Below are positions 1 to 4,926 of a DNA stretch of 13,247 nucleotides, piece after piece. Below the pieces are notes generated by a model. It did no database searches. It was not told the origin of the DNA and saw only the letters and a list, made by a program, of their open reading frames with translations. Made by a program: the position numbers and the translations under genes. Position 1 is the stretch's first letter; each line of letters opens with the position of its first letter. The DNA comes from Pseudomonadota bacterium (GTDB lineage Bacteria; Pseudomonadota; Alphaproteobacteria; Reyranellales; Reyranellaceae): NCBI GenBank assembly GCA_023436825.1, contig JAEZHS010000210.1:1-13247 (forward strand), in the 5' to 3' direction.

Positions 1-2
1 TA

Positions 3-27
3 GGAACGACTCCGCGCTATTGGCGTT
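3..27 (+). promoter_or_regulatory. EcfG-type general-stress promoter (P1)
   Basis: GGAAC at 3-7 and CGTT at 24-27 are separated by exactly 16 bases, which matches the published alphaproteobacterial EcfG/SigT consensus GGAAC-N16/17-CGTT at every fixed position. It points at the small basic protein starting at 57, leaving a leader of roughly 20 nt. The -10 context TGGCGTTGCC is identical to that of the second site near 6094. Seen directly in sequence; the sigma assignment rests on established consensus. Confidence 0.75.
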
Positions 28-56
28 GCCACTGCTGTCACGGAGGAGCTGAGATC

Positions 57-290
57 ATGGCAGCACGCAGTAAAGTCGCGAAGAAGAAACCAGCACGCCG
101 CAAGGCGGCGAAGCGCGAGCTGATCGACACCGGCAGGAACAAGCTCTATGTGCGCCGCAATCGCCGCGGCACGTCGTTCAAGGAAGTGGAGGACATCGGC
201 CGGTCGCTGGCGCAGGACCGTCGTCGCAAGGCGAAGACGGTCGCCAGGCGCGGCCAGGGTGATCGCGGTGACCGCAAGCGAACGGCGTAG
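57..290 (+). CDS. Small basic Lys/Arg-rich protein, hypothetical
   Basis: A 77-residue, strongly basic protein. The first 20 residues are a Lys/Arg/Ala tail resembling histone-H1-type or nucleoid-protein tails. The middle carries a short segment, ELIDTG.NKLYVRRNRRGTSFKEVEDIGRSL, and the end is again basic (RRRKAKTVARRGQGDRGDRKR). I recall similar small hypothetical proteins in Alphaproteobacteria but know no assigned function; nucleic-acid binding is an inference from charge only. The start is supported by GGAGGAG at 42-48, 8-10 bases upstream. An exact EcfG-type promoter lies just ahead, so induction by general stress or in stationary phase is likely. It is transcribed alone as far as can be seen; the next small gene begins about 80 bases downstream. 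Confidence 0.8.
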   Translation: MAARSKVAKKKPARRKAAKRELIDTGRNKLYVRRNRRGTSFKEVEDIGRSLAQDRRRKAKTVARRGQGDRGDRKRTA

Positions 291-357
291 TTGCCTCGGC
301 AGGCGGGCCGCCGGAACTATCGGAGGATTCCGCTTGGCCTGCTCTTGGTGTGCGGTA

Positions 358-410
358 CCGAGGAATGAGAGCTGAGAGACGTCACCAGCCTCGATGGCAT
401 CGCCGGAGAA
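358..410 (+). repeat. Gene-junction repeat, copy A
   Basis: A 53-base segment matching 1455-1507 at 45 of 53 positions without gaps. It spans the end of one reading frame and the first codons of the CxxCxGxG mini-protein. Weaker similarity seems to continue about 30 bases upstream in both copies. Confidence 0.75.
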
Positions 411-518
411 ATCACCTGTCCTGTATGTGCCGGCAGCGGCGCCTTCCTCGAGCCCGATGAAACGCCGGTTCCGTGCACCGACTGCAAGGGCAGCGGTAAA
501 CAGCTGGTGAGCATCTGA
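372..518 (+). CDS. CxxCxGxG zinc-ribbon mini-protein (probable CTG start)
   Basis: A 48-residue frame with two CxxCxGxG motifs of the DnaJ central zinc-finger type: CPVCAGSG at residues 16-23 and CTDCKGSG at 35-42. The four cysteines could bind one zinc ion. Nothing else of DnaJ is present, so this is a free-standing zinc ribbon, possibly a chaperone-like or protein-binding adaptor (inference). The frame opens after a TGA at 366 and contains no ATG, GTG or TTG ahead of the motifs. The best start is CTG at 372, with GAGGA at 360-364 seven bases upstream. In the related copy near 1478 the aligned codon to GTC381 is GTG, so the ancestral start may have been lost here. Coding is supported by the paired motifs; expression is uncertain. 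It ends nine bases before the convergent gene at 528. Confidence 0.55.
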   Translation: MRDVTSLDGIAGEITCPVCAGSGAFLEPDETPVPCTDCKGSGKQLVSI

Positions 519-527
519 CGGCAGCCC

Positions 528-725
528 TCACGGGTGCTCGGTCCAGCCGCCGAGCAGGAGACCATCCCACTCCGTCACGCCCGGATTGAACACCGGATAC
601 GCGTGCCGCTCGTAGTGCTGCCGGTAGAGCTCGGGCTTCCAATCGATCACCTGGTCGTTCAACGCGTCGTGCGCCAGCGCCGGCTTGGACGGATCGAACT
701 CGGCTATGGGACGCCAGTTTGCCAT
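528..725 (-). CDS. Hypothetical 65-aa protein
   Basis: A 65-residue frame rich in Trp, Tyr, His and Asp, with high GC at third codon positions, which is typical of real coding sequence here. It begins MANWRPIAEFDPSKP and ends DGLLLGGWTEHP. The W.PIA opening recalls small phage-type proteins of the DUF551 kind, but the similarity is too short to name a family. The ATG at 725 has no good ribosome-binding site. The frame stays open upstream for 21 more codons to the TGA at 791-789, which is also the stop codon of the upstream alpha-CTD-like gene, so the two lie in the same frame separated by one stop. A CTG at 764 is an alternative start. Function unknown. Confidence 0.6.
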   Translation of the reverse strand: MANWRPIAEFDPSKPALAHDALNDQVIDWKPELYRQHYERHAYPVFNPGVTEWDGLLLGGWTEHP

Positions 726-788
726 GGAACAGGGAATGTCGCAGGTGTCGTCGTGTTGCGCCAGGGCGTGGTAGGGGTCGCCGGATGA

Positions 789-1100
789 TCAAAGGGGGCG
801 CTGCGTTCGACCCATTAATCCATACAAAATGGCGAGGCTCTTGCGGCCGATCCTGGGGATGCTCGCGAGCTCCAAAGCATCAGCTGACTGGAGGTCATCC
901 ACTGTGAGGAAACCCGCGTTCGCCAAGGCCCGGCCAGCGCCAAGTGGCAGACCCTTGCCCTCCCAAGCCTTCGACGCCAGCCAGTATTCTTCGAATGACG
1001 AAGGTTTGCGCCTGATGTCGGACAACTCGCCCTCAATCTCTGTCAGCAGCCAAAGCGGCCAGGATCCAGCAAACGCCGTGCATGCCCAGTCGGTTGTCAC
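789..1100 (-). CDS. Free-standing alpha-CTD-like (helix-hairpin-helix) protein
   Basis: The last 50 residues (GAGRALANAGFLTVDDLQSA, then LELASIPRIGRKSLAILYGL) follow the pattern of the RNA polymerase alpha-subunit C-terminal domain: a helix ending in a small Gly-type residue, T.DL, then IP.IGRKSL. That domain is a double helix-hairpin-helix fold that binds DNA minor groove and activators. No polymerase amino-terminal domain is present. Ahead of it is SSFEEYWLASKAWEGKGLPL, which I do not recognise. The start is uncertain: no ATG suits. GTG at 1100 gives 103 residues; TTG at 1112 has an AGGCGG upstream; TTG at 1025 has GAGGG four bases upstream and gives 78 residues. The frame can run to an ATG at 1340, but that part is antisense to the zinc-finger gene and reads as non-coding. 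Role in DNA binding or transcription is inferred. Confidence 0.65.
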   Translation of the reverse strand: MTTDWACTAFAGSWPLWLLTEIEGELSDIRRKPSSFEEYWLASKAWEGKGLPLGAGRALANAGFLTVDDLQSADALELASIPRIGRKSLAILYGLMGRTQRPL

Positions 1101-1250
1101 ACTTCTAAGCAATAAGTACGCCGCCTGAATCCCCCGAGGCCAGCCGCAGGACGCGCGGGTGTGGCGCCGCGGCAACAATTGTGACCAGCTGAGTCTGGCG
1201 ATGGACGATTCATCGCGGATCCCGGCATCGTTTGCCGACGTTCTTCCGGC

Positions 1251-1481
1251 ATGCACAAGCCCAAGCCCTGGAAGTGTTCGATCTGCGGCCAAGAGGTTCC
1301 CGACCTGCCGATCGAGGTGCTGCGGCACCAGCTGTCGCATGTCGGGCGGCGGCCGTACGCGCGTGATCGGCCTAAGCGGGCCGAGCCCGATCGACTGCCG
1401 GCGCGCGACGCCGATCTAGTGCAGGGAATCCGGCTCGGCCCGCTTTTGACGGCGCCGAGGAACGTGAGCTCAGAGAGGTGA
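1251..1481 (+). CDS. Small C2H2-like zinc-finger protein
   Basis: A 76-residue protein whose first 32 residues hold a C2H2-like finger: WKCSICG with CxxC at residues 9-12 and LRHQLSH with HxxxH at about 25-29, joined by a short loop (QEVPDLPIEV). The remainder is basic and polar (RRPYARDRPKRAEPDRLPARD) with no recognised domain. Such short fingers usually bind nucleic acid or protein partners; the target is unknown. The ATG at 1251 lacks a clear Shine-Dalgarno sequence. The stop TGA at 1479-1481 overlaps a GTG at 1478 (GTGA) that would have started a CxxCxGxG gene like the one at 372; only its first codons survive, which suggests former translational coupling. Confidence 0.6.
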   Translation: MHKPKPWKCSICGQEVPDLPIEVLRHQLSHVGRRPYARDRPKRAEPDRLPARDADLVQGIRLGPLLTAPRNVSSER

Positions 1482-1507
1482 CCAGCCTGGATGGCGTCGC
1501 CGGAGAG
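1455..1507 (+). repeat. Gene-junction repeat, copy B
   Basis: Partner of 358-410: 45 of 53 bases identical, ungapped. Similarity is lost shortly after 1507, just before the end of the histidine-kinase gene at 1535. Confidence 0.75.
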
Positions 1508-1511
1508 GGCT
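1478..1511 (+). pseudogene. Truncated start of a CxxCxGxG mini-protein gene
   Basis: From GTG 1478 the translation MTSLDGVAGE matches VTSLDGIAGE of the intact copy at 381-410. It then diverges to GCVPIRRR and loses both CxxCxGxG motifs. The frame stays open to 1888, but that part is antisense to the kinase gene. The simplest reading is a gene cut off when the kinase region was joined here. Remnant status is inferred from the loss of the cysteine motifs. Confidence 0.45.
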
Positions 1512-1534
1512 GCGTGCCAATTCGGCGCCGCCTG

Positions 1535-2500
1535 CTACACAGCCATTGTGATCTGGCAACTGACGCCTTGTGGGCGCCATTCGAATTGAATGTCGCCCCT
1601 CAGTTGGTCAACGACCATTATTTCCATCAGGCGCGAGCCAAAGCCGAAGCGCTTCGGCGGGGTCACTACCGGGCCATTCGCCTCGCTCCAACGAAGCGAA
1701 AGCTGACCATCAGCGACTCGGGCCCACTCGACTGCAACACGGCCTTCGGCCACAGACAATGCCCCGTACTTGGCCGCGTTGGTAGCCAGCTCGTGCAAGA
1801 TCATAGCGACCGCCTGCGCTTCGGCCGTCTTCATCATCGATTGAGGACCCTCAATCCTTGCTTGCCCTTCGCGGGCATATGGCAATAACTCCTGAGTGAC
1901 CAATCTATGAAGATCGGCTCCGCTCCACTGCGACTCGACGAACAGGCTGTGCACATTTGACAGAGCCCGGATGCGCCCTTCGATTGCGCGCTTGAGGCCC
2001 TCGGGAGTGTCCGCGTGGGAGAGCTTCACTGTTGCCTGCACGGTCGCCAATATGTTCTTGACGCGATGTTCCGCTTCGCGCGCCAGAATGGCGATCTGCG
2101 CTTCGCTTCGTTTGCGTTCTGAAATATCTCGGCCAATCTTTGATGCACCGATGATATTGCCATCTTCATCACGCACAGGAGAGACGGTCAGGGAGATATC
2201 AATCAGGTTGCCGTCCTTGCGCTTGCGCACGGTCTCGTAGTGGTCAATGCGTTCACCTCGCCTGAGGCGTGTGAGAATTGACGGTTCCTCATCATGTCGG
2301 TCCGGCGGAATGAGAATGGTGACGGGCTCACCAATGGCTTCTTCCGCGAGGTAGCCGAAGATCCGCTCCGCGCCCCGGTTCCAGCTCATAATGATGCCGT
2401 CCAGGTTCTTGCTGATGATTGCGTCATCGCTGGACTCGACAATAGCTGCCAGCCAGAAAGCGGGATGGCGATCGTTGTTCGGATCCTTGGCGCGACGCAC
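1535..2500 (-). CDS. PAS-HWE family sensor histidine kinase
   Basis: A 321-residue cytoplasmic kinase without membrane segments. A PAS sensor domain covers about residues 15-128 (AIVESSDDAIISKNLDG through GRDISERK); it lacks the NCRFLQ cysteine motif of LOV photoreceptors. The kinase core follows. The phospho-acceptor box is EAEHRVKNILA with His145, the N-box is HELATNAAKYGALS with Asn241, and the Trp-x-Glu (WSE, 271-273) that helps name the HWE family is present, followed by a GFGSRLME glycine motif. HWE kinases autophosphorylate and pass phosphate to separate response regulators, in several Alphaproteobacteria to PhyR of the general stress response. No receiver partner is in the window, so it is an orphan here. 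The start is GTG at 2500; no upstream start exists before an in-frame stop. No EcfG-type site precedes it. Third codon positions look less GC-rich than in the neighbours, possibly from transfer. Confidence 0.9.
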   Translation of the reverse strand: MRRAKDPNNDRHPAFWLAAIVESSDDAIISKNLDGIIMSWNRGAERIFGYLAEEAIGEPVTILIPPDRHDEEPSILTRLRRGERIDHYETVRKRKDGNLIDISLTVSPVRDEDGNIIGASKIGRDISERKRSEAQIAILAREAEHRVKNILATVQATVKLSHADTPEGLKRAIEGRIRALSNVHSLFVESQWSGADLHRLVTQELLPYAREGQARIEGPQSMMKTAEAQAVAMILHELATNAAKYGALSVAEGRVAVEWARVADGQLSLRWSEANGPVVTPPKRFGFGSRLMEIMVVDQLRGDIQFEWRPQGVSCQITMAV

Positions 2501-2711
2501 GGGGGGTGCTCTCGGTTCTTGGGCGGCGTCTAGCCTACGCGATGATCAATATTCCGAGCAACAGGTGCGGCCGCCTCTAAGCAAAGCGGAAGTCAGCACG
2601 GGGGGCTGCCTGACTGTGTGACGGAATCCCTTTGGGCAGCGGACGCCACTTCCACTCTGACGATGCAACGCCTGGCGCCGGGAGCACGTTTGACGGCCGA
2701 TAGGAGTTCGT

Positions 2712-2882
2712 GTGTCGGAAGTAGCAGACTTGCTGGCACGTGCAGTCAAGTTGCGGGCCCTGGCTGCAAAGGCTAGGCGCCTTGCGGCTGTCGCGACCCT
2801 ATCGCCAGAGGACGTGCATCGCCTCCTCCAATTCGCGGACGAGCTGGAGCGTGAAGCCTCCGACCTCGAGGGTGAAAGTTAA
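2712..2882 (+). CDS. Small helical hypothetical protein (56 aa, GTG start)
   Basis: A 56-residue frame from GTG 2712 to TAA 2880-2882, easily missed because it lacks an ATG. TAGGAG at 2701-2706 sits five bases before the GTG. The product is a mostly alpha-helical, heptad-like sequence: SEVADLLARAVKLRALAAKA, then RRLAAVATLSPEDVHRLLQFADELEREASDLEG. No membrane segment or known motif is visible. Helix propensity, regular Leu/Ala spacing and the acidic end suggest a small coiled-coil or helical-bundle adaptor (inference). It is divergent from the kinase gene and stands alone. It runs tail-to-tail with the minus-strand fragment starting at 2970, which would overlap it if fully translated. Confidence 0.65.
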   Translation: MSEVADLLARAVKLRALAAKARRLAAVATLSPEDVHRLLQFADELEREASDLEGES

Positions 2883-2970
2883 ACGTAGCAAAGTCTAGTC
2901 GCCTCGGAGGCGCGGAGATCTCGTCGGCGCGCTTCTGCAGATCCCCGGAGATCTTGGCGGCGTCGATCAT
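2883..2970 (-). pseudogene. Fragment similar to the C-terminus of the broken gene at 3408-3911
   Basis: ATG 2970 is preceded by AAAGGA seven bases upstream and opens MIDAAKISGDLQKRADEISAPP. This resembles the C-terminal MDVVKAFG..QKLADEIGAPA of the disrupted gene at 3408-3911, and the underlying DNA 2909-2938 matches 3436-3465 at 27 of 30 bases. The frame runs on to 2773, but beyond about 2883 it is antisense to the 56-residue gene and reads as noise. It may be a truncated duplicate or a short peptide whose end has frameshifted. Function unknown. Confidence 0.4.
2909..2938. repeat. 30-bp dispersed repeat, copy 1
   Basis: Matches 3436-3465 in the same orientation at 27 of 30 positions. Both encode, on the minus strand, the QK.ADEI.AP segment. 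Confidence 0.65.
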
Positions 2971-2992
2971 CGGTCGATCCTTTCGGGGCCAG

Positions 2993-3009
2993 CTCGCCTA
3001 AATGGCGAG
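2993..3009. repeat. Perfect hairpin between divergent starts
   Basis: CTCGCC (2993-2998), a five-base loop, and GGCGAG (3004-3009). It lies between the minus-strand start at 2970 and the DUF1330 start at 3049. There is no T-run, so it is not a typical terminator; an operator or leader structure is possible. Confidence 0.5.
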
Positions 3010-3048
3010 TCCCGCATATGCTTGCAAGCTTCAGTCGAGGAGCTCGAA

Positions 3049-3354
3049 ATGCCGAAAGGTTATTGGGTTGCGTTTGCGGATGTGTCTGACCCCGAAGGGT
3101 ACAAGGCCTACGTTGCTGAGAACGCGAAGGCGTTTCGAAAGTATGGCGGCCGCTTCCTGACGCGAGGTGGGAAATCGGAGATCGCCGAGGGACAACCGCG
3201 CTCACGGACGGTGGTGATCGAATTTGCCAGCTACGCCGCTGCCCTTGAATGCTACCGATCTCCTGAGTACGCCAAGGCCATGGCCCTCAGGGTGGGCAAG
3301 GCACTCTTTGATCTGTCCATCGTCGAGGGTTACGACGGCCCTCAGCCACTGTGA
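3049..3354 (+). CDS. DUF1330 family protein
   Basis: A 101-residue protein matching the DUF1330 pattern: an opening MPKGYWVAFADVSDPEGYKAY, then FRKYGGRFLTRGG and an ending with VVIEFASYAAALECYRSPEY and ALFDLSIVEGYDG. The family has a ferredoxin-like dimeric alpha-beta-barrel fold and no firmly established reaction. Length fits the usual 95-100 residues. GAGGAG at 3037-3042 lies six bases before ATG 3049, so this start is preferred over the in-frame ATG at 3022. It stands alone, converging on the broken gene that ends at 3408. No EcfG-type site was found upstream. Confidence 0.9.
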   Translation: MPKGYWVAFADVSDPEGYKAYVAENAKAFRKYGGRFLTRGGKSEIAEGQPRSRTVVIEFASYAAALECYRSPEYAKAMALRVGKALFDLSIVEGYDGPQPL

Positions 3355-3407
3355 GTGACGAGGGTACCAGAGCCGAGGTCGCCACAGCACGTCGAGCGCC
3401 GCGGCCG

Positions 3408-3911
3408 TTAGTGCGTCGTGTCGTCCGCCGTGGCCGGCGCGCCGATCTCGTCGGCGAGCTTCTGCGCCGAAGGCTTTCACGACGTCCATGCTGACGTTGC
3501 TGCGCAGGACGACCTCGCTGTCCGGGGTCACGGCGACGATCAGGTGCGGCACATCGAGGCCGGCTTCCTCCAGGCGCCGGCGGATCAGGGCATCGGCCTC
3601 TCCCAGGATCTGCTCGAGCACGCCGGCCGGGGATTTCAGCGGCGTAGGAGAGGGCGCCTGCCGCTCGTTGCCCTGCTGCTGGCCGCTCCGCTCTTCAAGG
3701 GTGGGCGGCCATGCCCGGTCGGCGACGGCGCGGGAGATGTACATGGCGTCGAGCTCGGTCGCGCCGGCGACCAGGGCGTCGACGTAGGCAACCAGCGGCA
3801 GGGCGCGCGGGTTGGAGGCCTGACGACGTCGTCGATCTTGAGGGCGAAGCCGTCGGCCTCGCTGCCGATCGGGACTATCTTGTAACGGTAGCGGTCTCTG
3901 ACGATGGGCAT
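3408..3911 (-). pseudogene. Hypothetical gene broken by two frameshifts
   Basis: Three reading-frame pieces join into one sensible protein of about 167 residues. ATG 3911 opens MPIVRDRYRYKIVPIGSEAD and FALKIDDVV. Near 3821 the frame must shift (one base lost or two gained) to continue ASNPRALPLVAYVDALVAGA through SPTPLKSPAGVLEQILGEAD, DVPHLIVAVTPDSEVVLR and SMDVVKAF. Near 3465 a second shift (two bases lost or one gained) leads to QKLADEIGAPATADD and a TAA at 3410-3408. The middle piece is open far beyond its natural limits, which hides the break. No domain is recognised; there is a Pro/Gln-rich linker in the centre and no signal peptide. Either a pseudogene or two sequencing errors. No clear ribosome-binding site precedes the ATG. 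Confidence 0.6.
3436..3465. repeat. 30-bp dispersed repeat, copy 2
   Basis: Partner of 2909-2938 (27 of 30 identical). It lies at the second frameshift point of the broken gene. Confidence 0.65.
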
Positions 3912-4133
3912 GGCCCGTTAAGGCCGAAGTCGGCGTGACAGTCTGCGGGCTGCAGTGACTGCATCGGATCACGATTTCGGCAGCAATTGATGGCACTGAC
4001 AGCGCCTGCATGACGAGTTGGCTCGGAAGCTCCGCCAGTCGAGAGAGCAGGCCACGAACGGAACAAAAGGATTAGCTCCGAAGCACTATGCGTGACACGT
4101 CCACGCGGGCGCGCAAGAGTGATACGAGGCCGC

Positions 4134-4508
4134 ATGCCTTTGTTCTGGAGGATCGATTCCAGGGAACGCCTTTTCATCGGCATTGGCGAGGGCGAGGTCA
4201 CCTTCAGCGATGCGGCATCACTCCTGGACGTGTTAGCGGGCGCGAAAGCGGTGCCCTATCGCAAGATCATCGATGGCCGCGCGGCGCACTCCACGATGAC
4301 TGACGAAGAACTGTTAGCCGTGTGTGCCCGAATCAGAGGCCTTCATGAGCTAGGTACTGTGGGTGCGCTTGCCCTGGTCGGCGCGCCCGACCAGTACACA
4401 AAGTGCGCCCGCTTGCTGGGCGCGCTCGCTGCGGCGGACCGGCCGATTAAGCTGTTCGGCAGGGTGCTAACGGCGCGGCGTTGGCTCGACGAACAGGCGA
4501 GGTCCTGA
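4134..4508 (+). CDS. Hypothetical protein, possibly SpoIIAA/STAS-like fold
   Basis: A 124-residue soluble protein. It opens MPLFWRIDSRERLFIGIGEG and continues with VTFSDAASLLDVLAGAKAVP, YRKIIDGRAAHSTM, TDEELLAVCARIRG, a Gly/Ala/Leu strand (GTVGALALVGAP) and an ending around RPIKLFGRVLTARRWLDEQ. The alternation of strand and helix, with YRKIIDG in mid-chain and RPIKLF..L..ARRWL at the end, resembles alphaproteobacterial proteins with a SpoIIAA-like fold. I cannot confirm the family, so the fold is a suggestion. GAGG at 4126-4129 precedes ATG 4134 by four bases; a start at 4092 would add an Arg-rich stretch and has no better site. It is divergent from the broken gene at 3911 and followed by repeats and a tRNA. 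Confidence 0.75.
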   Translation: MPLFWRIDSRERLFIGIGEGEVTFSDAASLLDVLAGAKAVPYRKIIDGRAAHSTMTDEELLAVCARIRGLHELGTVGALALVGAPDQYTKCARLLGALAAADRPIKLFGRVLTARRWLDEQARS

Positions 4509-4551
4509 AGCACGTTGAGGCACTGACGACCGGGGAACACACAGGGCACAT

Positions 4552-4574
4552 TTGCCCACCATCTTGCCCACCAT
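4552..4574. repeat. Tandem TTGCCCACCAT repeat
   Basis: TTGCCCACCAT occurs at 4552-4562 and again at 4564-4574, one base apart. An inverted copy of CTTGCCCAC (4563-4571) is GTGGGCAAG at 4611-4619. It lies between the 4508 gene end and the 3' end of tRNA-Thr. Confidence 0.7.
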
Positions 4575-4607
4575 TTTTCGCTGCGTTTGGCTCTTTTTCG
4601 CTGCGTT
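4574..4607. repeat. 14-bp direct repeat TTTTTCGCTGCGTT
   Basis: Exact copies at 4574-4587 and 4594-4607, with a 20-base period. Together with the adjoining TTGCCCACCAT repeats and their inverted partner this gives a dense repeat block in the 192-base gap beside the tRNA. No reading frame here is convincing. Confidence 0.7.
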
Positions 4608-4700
4608 GGGGTGGGCAAGCAGGCCCGTCATCCACAGCCTGCGCGCGGTGTGCGACAGCCATAAAATGCTGTCCTGCTTGCAACGAGGCGATGGTGAGGA

Positions 4701-4775
<75 letters not shown>

Positions 4776-4841
4776 GCCCGGAGGCCGGAAGCCTCGGAGG
4801 GGCGGGGTATGCCATAGGGCTGGAACCGGTTCAACCGTTGC

Positions 4842-4859
4842 CGCCCGCCGAAACGGGCG
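4842..4859. repeat. Small GC hairpin upstream of the amidohydrolase gene
   Basis: CGCCCG (4842-4847), loop CCGAAA, CGGGCG (4854-4859), without a T-run. It lies in the 151-base gap between the 5' side of tRNA-Thr and the gene at 4927. A 10-base palindrome GAACCGGTTC is nearby at 4823-4832. No promoter is clear. Confidence 0.4.
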
Positions 4860-4926
4860 TTCCGCGCCCGCTTGCGGCGGGGCGTCGCGTCTGCCTACGA
4901 TTTCACCGGCGCAGGCAGGAGGAAAC

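Noticed and set aside
313..335. Further EcfG-like site at GGAAC 313
   Set aside because: At 16-17 bases downstream there is no CGTT. Other GGAAC copies (136, 726, 1459, 4060, 4163, 4534, 4822, 10596) also lack the second box at the right distance.
1159..1419. Plus-strand frame of 86 codons overlapping the C2H2 gene
   Set aside because: It lacks the zinc-finger pattern and is Ser/Arg/Cys-rich, as expected for a shifted frame.
4509..4700. Possible integrase remnant beside the tRNA
   Set aside because: No catalytic Arg, HxxR or Tyr motif of tyrosine recombinases is seen in any frame; only short repeats are present.
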